Assembly (NCBI GenBank): GCA_031258265.1
Contig: JAIRNB010000172.1
Location: 1 to 5,806, forward strand
Direction: 5' to 3'
Source: Treponema sp.
GTDB taxonomy: Bacteria; Spirochaetota; Spirochaetia; Treponematales; Breznakiellaceae
DNA length: 5,806 nt
The stretch's first letter is position 1. Every line of letters begins with the position of its first letter. The notes below the pieces were generated by a model. It was not told the DNA's origin. It searched no databases and saw nothing but the letters and a program-made list of their open reading frames with translations. Shown here piece by piece: positions 1 through 5,421 of the stretch. The translations under genes and the position numbers were made by a program.

Positions 1-1001
1 AAGTCCCCCACCTTACCCTTGTTAAAGATCACCTTCTTTTTACGGTAGGTAAGGCTTTCGATGGGCGTAGCCCCCGCGGCAGTACCGCTGACAAAACATT
101 CCTTTGTCTCCCCCAGAACTTCCTCAATGGAAATCTTACGCTCCGAAACTTTCACCCTCCGGTCCCTGGCAAGCTCGATAATGCTGATCCGGGTAATCCC
201 CGGCAGAATAGTATCTCCCAATGCGGGAGTCACCAGTTCCCCGGATTTCAGGTAAAAGAAGATATTACAGGAGGAACCCTCCTCCACGTACTTGTGATCT
301 ACCGCATCCAGGAACACACATTCCATGTAACCCTTTTCCAGGGCCTCGTGCTTTGCCAGGGCCGCCATCACATAATTGGAAGCCGCCTTGATCCAGCCCG
401 TACCCCTGGGGGCGGCGCGAATCCGCTCCGTCACCACCGCATCGGAATTCCCCGCCGTAAAGTAGGCGCTTACCGGGGTATTTATCACCATGACCCAGGG
501 TTCACGGCAGATATTCACCCCGATCCCCCCCTCGGCATAGGTAAAGGGCCGGATATAAACGGAGTCCGCCGTCATGTAGGAATCCTTTTCCCAGATTTTT
601 TTATATTCCGGCCTGAATCCCAATTTAGCATTCCGCTTAACCGTTTCCACGCAGGCCTTAACAAAAATATCCTCCGGGAAAGGAGGCATATAGAGCCCCT
701 CCATAGACTTGTAGAACCTTGCGGCGTTCCGATCAGGCCGAAAAATCGCCAGCCCTCCCCCCTTCTGGGGCAAAGCTTTTAAACCCTCGAAGCAGGAAAG
801 CCCATACTGGGAGGAGTAATTCACCAGGGGCATGTCATCATAAAAATTACGGGATTCCGCCAGCGCCTCCCGTTCTTTTGCCTTAAGAGCCGCCTCTTCT
901 TCCGGTTTCCGGTGGGGTTTTTCAATGTAACCCCCCTTCCAGCCCTTCTTACCATATTTTCCCCGGTACACCACGGGGTAACTACTCAGCGAAAAAGCCA
1001 T
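1..1001 (-). CDS. ilvE: Branched-chain amino acid aminotransferase (class IV PLP enzyme), C-terminus cut by window edge
   Basis: This enzyme transfers the amino group between Leu/Ile/Val and 2-oxoglutarate, the last step of branched-chain amino acid synthesis, in the cytoplasm with pyridoxal phosphate. The frame is open from the ATG at 1001 to the left edge, giving 333 residues; family members are usually about 350-370, so only a short C-terminal piece is missing. Seen in the translation: the substrate-side motif QYGLSCFEGLKA at about residues 65-76; RGTGWIKAASNY at about 199-210, in which K205 is the expected Schiff-base lysine; and residues 241-271 (EEGSSCNIFF...LVT...LPGITR), which fit the class-IV aminotransferase signature. 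The RGTG-x2-K arrangement resembles the Bacillus YwaA/human-type branch more than E. coli IlvE. The start is fixed by GGAGG at 1007-1011, 5 nt upstream. It is downstream of, and on the same strand as, the acyl-CoA synthetase, 149 bp away, so co-transcription is possible but not shown. The family is secure; 4-amino-4-deoxychorismate lyase or D-amino acid transaminase, also class IV, are much less likely. Confidence 0.93.
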   Translation of the reverse strand, partial: MAFSLSSYPVVYRGKYGKKGWKGGYIEKPHRKPEEEAALKAKEREALAESRNFYDDMPLVNYSSQYGLSCFEGLKALPQKGGGLAIFRPDRNAARFYKSMEGLYMPPFPEDIFVKACVETVKRNAKLGFRPEYKKIWEKDSYMTADSVYIRPFTYAEGGIGVNICREPWVMVINTPVSAYFTAGNSDAVVTERIRAAPRGTGWIKAASNYVMAALAKHEALEKGYMECVFLDAVDHKYVEEGSSCNIFFYLKSGELVTPALGDTILPGITRISIIELARDRRVKVSERKISIEEVLGETKECFVSGTAAGATPIESLTYRKKKVIFNKGKVGD

Positions 1002-1124
1002 AGCATCCTCCACTCACGGAAATAAGATACTACAAAAGGGAAATGAATAACAGCGGGTCCAAAGGGGTAACAGACTGCCGGCCTTTAGAATTCCTGTGCC
1101 CCCTCCCCTTAAATTTACCGGTGT

Positions 1125-1141
1125 TGACAGCAAAGCTGTCA
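1125..1141. repeat. Small perfect hairpin between acyl-CoA synthetase and ilvE
   Basis: TGACAGC and GCTGTCA form a perfect 7-bp stem around a 3-nt loop, beginning 9 nt after the stop codon of the acyl-CoA synthetase. No T-tract follows on the minus strand, so it is not a standard intrinsic terminator. It could be a weak mRNA 3' stabilising or processing hairpin, or a protein site. The rest of 1002-1150 shows only the ilvE ribosome binding site and no convincing promoter; the best -10-like hexamer, TATCTT at 1024-1029 read on the minus strand, has a poor -35. Confidence 0.4.
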
Positions 1142-1150
1142 TGGACCTGC

Positions 1151-2932
1151 TTATTCTGCGTAGTTCTGGTACATAAAACGGCGGATCTTCTGCTGGGCGT
1201 TTTTTTCAAAGGGTTCCCGCCGCAGGGTAAAATCGCTGATTTTCTTGTAACCCGGCAAGCGCCGGTTGACTTCTTCAATTTCTTTTTTGATAAGGCCCCG
1301 CAGAAAATCGTCGTCCAGGTCTTTGCCGGGATAATCCTGGACCAGGTTTTCAAAATTGGGGACCGTGACGGCGAAGATATGCTCCCCGCCGAAGCTGGCT
1401 TCTTTTTTTCCCAGGACAAGGATTTCCCCGATAACCCGGGAATTGGAAAAATGGGTTTCTATCTCCTCGGGGTAAATGTTTTTGCCCCCGGAACTGACGA
1501 TGAGGTTTTTCTTGCGGCCGTTGATGTAGATAAAACCGTCGTCGTCCCGGTAACCCAGGTCCCCGGTTCTTAGCCAGCCGTCTTCGGTGATTACTTCCGC
1601 GGTGGCCTCGGGGTTGTTGTAGTAACCCAGCATAATCGAAGGGGATTTGATTACGATTTCCCCGTGCCCCTCCTCATCGGCGTCGTCGATCCGTACTTCC
1701 GTGTATTTAACCGGGAGCCCCACAGAAACATTACGCCGGTGCCAGGGGGTATTTACGCTGATCAGGGGGCTGTTTTCACTCATCCCGTAGCCGTGGACCA
1801 TGTTAAAACCGAAGGAGTCAAAAAAATCCGCGGTCTTGGGGCTGAGGGGGCCGCCGCCGGCGACCACCAGCCTGATAGAGGCAAGCCCCGCCTTTTTACG
1901 GATGAGCCAGAGGGCGATTCTGCCGAAGCGAATCTTCCCCTTATTGGCCCTGTCCAGGGAGATTTTTCGCAGTTTGTTGAAGATCCCCTGCAGGAAGGGG
2001 CTGAGTTTGCGGAAACCGTGGTCCAGGGCCACCATAACCTTGTCGTAGAGCAGGGGTACGGCGATAAGGAAGGTTCCCTTGCCGTCCCGAATATCGTCCA
2101 CCACCACCTTGCCCACCAGTTTTTCAACGATCATCGTGGCGGCCCCCAGGCTGAGGGGGGCCATGAAAGAACAGGTGGTGGGGTAGGTGTGGTGCAGGGG
2201 CAGCACGTTGATGAAAATATCCCAGGGATAGGCCCGCAGTTGGCTGATAGCCCCGCTGGTATTGGCAATGATCCCCCGGTGGTGCAGGGTAACGCCCTTG
2301 GCGAAACCCGTGGTGCCCGATGTAAAGACAATGGATACCGGGTCTTTCCCGGCGATACTATCTTTTGCCGGAAGGGCCTGGCCGGCGGCCCCGGAGCCGA
2401 AGCGAAGCCATTCGTCGCTTGAACCGTTGGTGGGGGTGTTTGTACCGCCGGGAAAATTGATCCCCGCCTCCCTGGCCGCGCTGACGCAGACCATGACATC
2501 CGGGGAAAGACCCTGGGCTTCCAGGGAATCGGCAAAGTTCTGTTTACGCCCGGAATAGAAAAAAGCCCTGGCCCTGGTAATCTCAATAATATTACGGCAT
2601 TCCTTTTCGGAGACCAGAAAATCTACCGGGACAATGACCAGTCCGGCGGCGGCGGCGCCGGCCCATATCGCCATCCATTCCGGGCGGTTTTCCGCCCAGA
2701 GGACCACCCGGTCCCCCTTATTTAGTCCCGCGGCCAGGAGCCCCCGGCCAATCCGCCGGCACTCGGCGGCGAAGAAACGGTAGGTCCAGCGGGTAAATTC
2801 TTTCTGGCCGCCGGCGCGGTACATGATAGCGGTCCGGTTCGGCCATTTTTCCTCTATTCCTTCCAGCCACGCGGCAAAATTCTGCCAGGGGAGATCCGGC
2901 CAATTAGAAATATAATCAGAAAATTTTAACAT
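1151..2932 (-). CDS. Long-chain acyl-CoA synthetase (AMP-forming, FadD/ANL superfamily)
   Basis: It activates a carboxylic acid, probably a fatty acid, with ATP to an acyl-adenylate and then to acyl-CoA, releasing AMP and pyrophosphate. The 593 residues are full length for the family. Motifs in order: the ATP-phosphate loop FTSGTTGFAKG at 203-213; LPLHHTYP at 244-251; GYGMSENSP at 381-389; TGDLGYRDDDGF at 456-467, with the ribose-binding Asp; the hinge and C-domain region GRKKNLIVSSGGKNIYPEE at 472-490; and a C-terminal NAQQKIRR at 578-585, with K582 in the place of the adenylation lysine. There are no membrane segments. The motif order and the SENSP form of motif A5 favour long-chain acyl-CoA synthetases over acetyl-CoA synthetase, but the true acid is not visible. 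The ATG at 2932 has no Shine-Dalgarno sequence. It was kept because residues 18-70 already match the family's N-terminal region and a promoter lies immediately upstream. The nearest gene upstream on the same strand ends 156 bp away. Confidence 0.93.
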   Translation of the reverse strand: MLKFSDYISNWPDLPWQNFAAWLEGIEEKWPNRTAIMYRAGGQKEFTRWTYRFFAAECRRIGRGLLAAGLNKGDRVVLWAENRPEWMAIWAGAAAAGLVIVPVDFLVSEKECRNIIEITRARAFFYSGRKQNFADSLEAQGLSPDVMVCVSAAREAGINFPGGTNTPTNGSSDEWLRFGSGAAGQALPAKDSIAGKDPVSIVFTSGTTGFAKGVTLHHRGIIANTSGAISQLRAYPWDIFINVLPLHHTYPTTCSFMAPLSLGAATMIVEKLVGKVVVDDIRDGKGTFLIAVPLLYDKVMVALDHGFRKLSPFLQGIFNKLRKISLDRANKGKIRFGRIALWLIRKKAGLASIRLVVAGGGPLSPKTADFFDSFGFNMVHGYGMSENSPLISVNTPWHRRNVSVGLPVKYTEVRIDDADEEGHGEIVIKSPSIMLGYYNNPEATAEVITEDGWLRTGDLGYRDDDGFIYINGRKKNLIVSSGGKNIYPEEIETHFSNSRVIGEILVLGKKEASFGGEHIFAVTVPNFENLVQDYPGKDLDDDFLRGLIKKEIEEVNRRLPGYKKISDFTLRREPFEKNAQQKIRRFMYQNYAE

Positions 2933-2941
2933 ACTAAATAA

Positions 2942-2970
2942 ATATTAAACAAATTATCGTTTTTTGTCGA
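2942..2970 (-). promoter_or_regulatory. Candidate sigma-70-type promoter of the acyl-CoA synthetase gene
   Basis: Read on the minus strand, TCGACA (2970-2965; 5 of 6 matches to TTGACA) and TAATAT (2947-2942; 4 of 6 matches to TATAAT) are separated by exactly 17 bp of AT-rich sequence. Only 9 nt lie between the -10 and the ATG at 2932. A start site 6-7 nt downstream of the -10 would therefore leave a leader of about 3-4 nt, which agrees with the absence of a ribosome binding site. This is a prediction from sequence only. Confidence 0.45.
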
Positions 2971-3019
2971 GGAAAATTCCAATGTCCATGGAAAATTTCA
3001 ATTTCCAGGGAAAAATTCC
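2971..3019. repeat. 19-bp tandem repeat (about 2.6 units) upstream of the acyl-CoA synthetase promoter
   Basis: Three copies of GGAAAA(A)TTYC begin at 2971, 2990 and 3009, a strict 19-bp period. Units one and two are identical at 16 of 19 positions; the third is partial and carries one extra A. Each core is also a near-palindrome (GGAAAATTCC). The array abuts the upstream edge of the candidate -35 at 2965-2970, where activator or repressor sites often sit. It may bind a fatty-acid-responsive or other regulator, but no regulator is recognised by sequence. Confidence 0.5.
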
Positions 3020-3088
3020 AGCGAAAAGAAGGCTTCCCGGACTTGGATTCTGAAATTACCTGTTAGGGGTTCGTCTTTTTATGGATTT

Positions 3089-4279
3089 TTATGGGTTCTT
3101 CTTTTTTCTTCCCCGTTTTTTCTTTTCCCCCGGTTTTTCTTCCGGCGGGACTTTTTTAATCGCTTGTTTTCCCCCGGCATCCGCTGCGGCATCCGCCGTG
3201 GCCTCTATCGCGGCCTTCGCCGCAGGCTCCGCCTCAGATTCCGCCTTCTCCGCGGTTGCCGCCTGGGCCAGTTTTTCTATGGGCCGTACAAGCTGCCGCA
3301 TCCGGTACACGGCGTAGAGTTCTTTGCCGTACTCGGTGATCTCCCAAATCTCGCTGTCCGCCCCGTCCACGCGGCTGCCCCCGGCGCAGCGGACCAGTTT
3401 GAGCAGGATAAGATCGGCCATGATCTTCTTAACCGTGTTGGACGGGGTGGGGAAATCCTTACGGACCGTACGTTTAAGGTCTGGGTTCAGTACCCCCCCC
3501 AGGAAGCGGGAAATATCCGCGGTACTCTTCCCCGTGTAGAGTTCCGGGGCCAGGGCCTTGAAGATCCGCAGGTAACGGAATTTCCGGATATTCTCCCAGG
3601 TTTTGCCATTTTCGTAGTAAAAACTGAGGATCACCCGGTTCAGGGCCAGGACCTTCACCGCGTGTTTAAGCTGTTCCCGCAGCCGGCCCAGAAGGTCCCC
3701 GCTTTCTATCCCCAGCCGCCGCCTTAGTTCCCCGTTTTCCACCCCCAGCCGGGCAAGCTCATTGGCTACCGCAGGGTCCACAGCCTGGGTTCCGGGAATC
3801 CAGCCGGCCCTGGGGTGCAGATTTATCTCCCGGAGCAGCAGACTCTGGGCTTTTTGGCAGAGTTCCTGGGTGTTGGACCAGGAGGCATGGGGATGCCTGC
3901 GGAGACTGTTCTTAAAATCCTCAAGTTTGCGGATTTGGGCCGCACCGGTTTCCTTTTTATTGGCCCGCCACCGGACTTCGTCGTCCACGATCAGGGCAAT
4001 CACCGGAACGCCGCAGTTCAGGGCCTGGTTGTACTCCGCTTCCAGGGGACCCGGTTCCCCTCCGTCGCTGTATTTGTGGGCCACCAGGCTGATAAAGTAA
4101 TCACATTCGCTTATCACCTTGCCTGCCATAGCCCGATCTGATTCCCCATTTTCAGCTTCCCCATAGGGCGCCTGGACAGGAACATGCCCCAGCTCCAGGA
4201 TTATCCGAAAAAGTTCCCGGCTTTCGTTTTTAAGATCGTCCAGGGTAGCGCCCAGGTAGATAAAATATTTTTTAGGCAT
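3089..4279 (-). CDS. DUF4062 domain protein with winged-helix-like C-terminal region and Ala/Lys-rich basic tail
   Basis: Function is unknown. Numbered from the ATG at 4279, the protein has 396 residues. Residues 4-105 are a DUF4062 domain, a Rossmann-like fold of unproven activity: KKYFIYLGATLDDLKNE, ELGHVPVQAP, ISECDYFISLVAHKYS, LEAEYNQALNCGVPVIALI. The family's usual SST after the first strand and its SYTEKEY motif are altered here to GAT and PLEAEY, so it is a diverged member; E82 and Y83 remain. About 110-165 continues in the family pattern (KLEDF, W..TQELC, PRAGWIPG), followed by a coiled-coil-prone stretch at about 170-205. Residues about 225-326 look like the common C-terminal winged-helix-like part (SNTVKKIMADLILLKLV, then WEITEYGKELY). 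About 336-396 is low-complexity, rich in Ala/Glu then Lys, ending KKKRGRKKKNP. This start was preferred over an in-frame ATG at 4420 because AGAGGA lies 6 nt upstream and the domain begins there. There are no membrane segments. It is divergent from the membrane protein gene. Confidence 0.82.
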   Translation of the reverse strand: MPKKYFIYLGATLDDLKNESRELFRIILELGHVPVQAPYGEAENGESDRAMAGKVISECDYFISLVAHKYSDGGEPGPLEAEYNQALNCGVPVIALIVDDEVRWRANKKETGAAQIRKLEDFKNSLRRHPHASWSNTQELCQKAQSLLLREINLHPRAGWIPGTQAVDPAVANELARLGVENGELRRRLGIESGDLLGRLREQLKHAVKVLALNRVILSFYYENGKTWENIRKFRYLRIFKALAPELYTGKSTADISRFLGGVLNPDLKRTVRKDFPTPSNTVKKIMADLILLKLVRCAGGSRVDGADSEIWEITEYGKELYAVYRMRQLVRPIEKLAQAATAEKAESEAEPAAKAAIEATADAAADAGGKQAIKKVPPEEKPGEKKKRGRKKKNP

Positions 4280-4285
4280 CGGTAT

Positions 4286-4291
4286 TCCTCT
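4286..4291 (-). promoter_or_regulatory. Ribosome binding site deciding the DUF4062 gene start
   Basis: AGAGGA on the minus strand lies 6 nt before the ATG at 4279. The longer reading frame back to 4420 would run through the inverted repeat and add 47 residues unlike any part of the family. The shorter start is therefore chosen. Confidence 0.7.
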
Positions 4292-4300
4292 TTTAATGTG

Positions 4301-4352
4301 GAACTTTCCCAAATCAGGGCTTCCCCAAAACCTTGATATTTGGGAAAGATTC
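4301..4352. promoter_or_regulatory. Long perfect inverted repeat in the divergent spacer (5'-UTR hairpin or operator)
   Basis: CTTTCCCAAAT (4304-4314) is the exact reverse complement of ATTTGGGAAAG (4338-4348). GAA at 4301-4303 extends the stem by pairing with TTC at 4350-4352, with one bulged base. The 23-nt interior contains a second, related TTTGGGG-A tract. On the minus strand the structure would end about 10 nt before the ribosome binding site of the DUF4062 gene, so it could affect translation. As DNA it could be an operator between the divergent genes. No T-tract follows on either strand, which argues against a terminator. Confidence 0.5.
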
Positions 4353-4391
4353 TGTGACTCCTGCTTATTATCGGCACGGCCCTTCCATGGA

Positions 4392-4397
4392 ATTATA
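4392..4397 (-). promoter_or_regulatory. Candidate -10 element for the DUF4062 gene
   Basis: A perfect TATAAT is read on the minus strand, about 110 bp upstream of the ATG at 4279. The position 17 bp upstream (4415-4420) has only a poor -35, ATGTGT, so an activator might be needed or the match may be chance. If real, the transcript would have a leader of about 105 nt containing the 4301-4352 inverted repeat. A palindrome, TTCCATGGAA (4383-4392), overlaps its downstream edge. Confidence 0.35.
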
Positions 4398-4410
4398 GGC
4401 GGCGGATTTT

Positions 4411-5235
4411 GTGGACACATGGGGGATTATCCAATATCATGGAGCAATGATTGGCTTTTTGATCAAGAAGACCTTTTTCGACCTGTGGGATAACCTTTTT
4501 AGGGTGGCCCTGCTGAACCTGGGTTTTATCATCAGCGCCGCCTTCCCTGTTTTTATCCCCGGGCTGCTCCTGGGCGTTCCGGTCCTCTCGGTGATCTCCA
4601 TGCTTGTAGGTATCCTCTGGTGCGCGGTGTACCTTTCCGCGGCGGCCTATTCCCTTAAAAGCGTATCCGATTACAGTTCCTTCGGATTCGGCGATTTTTT
4701 TCGTAATCTCAAAGCGGTCTGGCCCGCGGGCCTCGTTATGGGGGCCCTGATCTTTGCCCTCTGGTTCCTCATTACCCTGATCATCCCCTTTTACCTGAAC
4801 ATAAATTCCCTTTTTGGGCTTTTTCTGGCGGCGGTGGTGTTTTGGACCACGGTGGTGGCGGTTCTGTCCTTTCAATTTCTGTTTGCTATCCGTTCCCGGC
4901 TGGATACCAAGCTGACCAAGGTGGTAAAAAAAAGCTTTATCTTCTTTTTTGACAACCCCGGTTTCTGTTTGTTCAGCTTTATCCACAACACGATCCTTCT
5001 GGCCCTGTCCGTGCTGTTGGCCTTTCTTTTTCCCGGCCCCGCGGGGATACTGCTGTACCTGGACGAAGCCCTGCGGCTGCGGCTCTTAAAATACGACTGG
5101 CTGGAGGCAAACGCCGGGGAAGCCGGTTCCGCTTCCAAACGAATAAAGATCCCCTGGGACGCCCTGCTCATCGAGGAGCGGGAAAAAACCGGCACCCGGA
5201 CCCTCAAAAGCTTTATCTTCCCCTGGAAAGATTAG
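4411..5235 (+). CDS. YesL/DUF624-like integral membrane protein of unknown function
   Basis: The function is not known. From the GTG at 4411 the protein has 274 residues with about five hydrophobic spans, near 28-50, 54-80, 104-128, 132-160 and 186-216, then a charged cytoplasm-like tail from about 220 to 274. Features that recall the YesL/DUF624 family are a short N-terminal amphipathic piece (FFDLWDNLFRVALLNL), DFFRNLKAVWP just before the third span, and a KLTKVVKKSFIFFFDNP loop before the last span. That resemblance is by eye and moderate. The start is uncertain: GTG 4411 has GGCGG 5 nt upstream, while the in-frame ATG at 4447 begins nearer the first conserved-looking segment but its GGAG lies only 2 nt before it. 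The ATG choice would give 262 residues. There is no signal peptide apart from the first membrane span. The gene is divergent from the DUF4062 gene. No clear plus-strand promoter was found, and the downstream DNA holds only repeats. Confidence 0.8.
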   Translation: MDTWGIIQYHGAMIGFLIKKTFFDLWDNLFRVALLNLGFIISAAFPVFIPGLLLGVPVLSVISMLVGILWCAVYLSAAAYSLKSVSDYSSFGFGDFFRNLKAVWPAGLVMGALIFALWFLITLIIPFYLNINSLFGLFLAAVVFWTTVVAVLSFQFLFAIRSRLDTKLTKVVKKSFIFFFDNPGFCLFSFIHNTILLALSVLLAFLFPGPAGILLYLDEALRLRLLKYDWLEANAGEAGSASKRIKIPWDALLIEEREKTGTRTLKSFIFPWKD

Positions 5236-5255
5236 CGCAGCGAAACTCCGGGAAA

Positions 5256-5285
5256 TGAGCCTCCGCGGGGCAAGCCCCGCGGTAT
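5256..5285 (+). repeat. REP-like hairpin, copy 1 (CAAG loop)
   Basis: CCGCGGGG (5263-5270) and CCCCGCGG (5275-5282) form a perfect 8-bp stem around the loop CAAG. TGAGC precedes it and TAT follows it. It lies 27 nt after the membrane protein stop codon and could act as a 3' mRNA hairpin, although the following sequence is not T-rich. A second copy with the same flanks is at 5382-5406. Confidence 0.6.
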
Positions 5286-5317
5286 CTTTAGCGTTGCTTT
5301 AGTCCGAACGGAGGCTC
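5257..5317. repeat. 9-bp outer inverted repeat overlapping REP-like copy 1
   Basis: GAGCCTCCG (5257-5265) is exactly complementary to CGGAGGCTC (5309-5317). The left arm shares three bases, CCG at 5263-5265, with the inner CAAG-loop hairpin. The two folds therefore compete at their junction or share a shortened stem. Confidence 0.45.
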
Positions 5318-5341
5318 GGTCGTAAGGAAATTTATAATACT

Positions 5342-5416
5342 GTCTGGTTTAACACCAAATTTTTGTAAACGTTGCATTATTTGAGCCGCGGCAAGCCGCG
5401 GGGTATTAAACCAGAC
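5342..5416. repeat. 75-bp composite element bounded by perfect 11-bp inverted repeats
   Basis: GTCTGGTTTAA (5342-5352) is exactly complementary to TTAAACCAGAC (5406-5416). The AT-rich interior carries the second CAAG-loop hairpin close to the right arm. No target-site duplication is evident at the borders, so a MITE is possible but unsupported. A structured intergenic repeat fits as well. Confidence 0.5.
5382..5406 (+). repeat. REP-like hairpin, copy 2 (CAAG loop)
   Basis: CCGCGG (5386-5391) and CCGCGG (5396-5401) pair around CAAG. TGAGC precedes and a G-rich TAT follows, as in copy 1, whose stem is longer by two G-C pairs. The two copies share flanks and loop and differ by paired insertions in the stem, the pattern expected of a dispersed structured repeat family. 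Confidence 0.55.
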
Positions 5417-5421
5417 CCTCG

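Noticed and set aside
294..782. Plus-strand open frame of 162 codons
   Set aside because: It lies antisense within the aminotransferase, whose minus-strand frame carries clear family motifs; its own product has no recognisable motif.
1125..1150. Intrinsic terminator after the acyl-CoA synthetase
   Set aside because: The 7-bp stem is perfect but no run of T follows on the minus strand.
1664..2422. Plus-strand open frame of 252 codons
   Set aside because: It is antisense to the acyl-CoA synthetase, and its open length follows from the GC-rich codon use of that gene.
3164..3727. Plus-strand open frame of 187 codons
   Set aside because: It is antisense to the DUF4062 gene. Its Arg-rich start is the mirror of the Ala-rich tail codons.
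3089..4279. Anti-phage defence system centred on the DUF4062 gene
   Set aside because: No NTPase, nuclease, toxin or other partner gene is adjacent; the neighbours are ordinary metabolic and membrane genes.
4280..4420. N-terminal extension of the DUF4062 protein from an ATG at 4420
   Set aside because: The extension has no family similarity and crosses the inverted repeat and TATAAT. A good ribosome site precedes the ATG at 4279.
4393..4986. Minus-strand open frame of 197 codons
   Set aside because: It is antisense to the membrane protein; a highly charged, Lys/Gly/Gln-rich product is what the reverse of hydrophobic codons gives.
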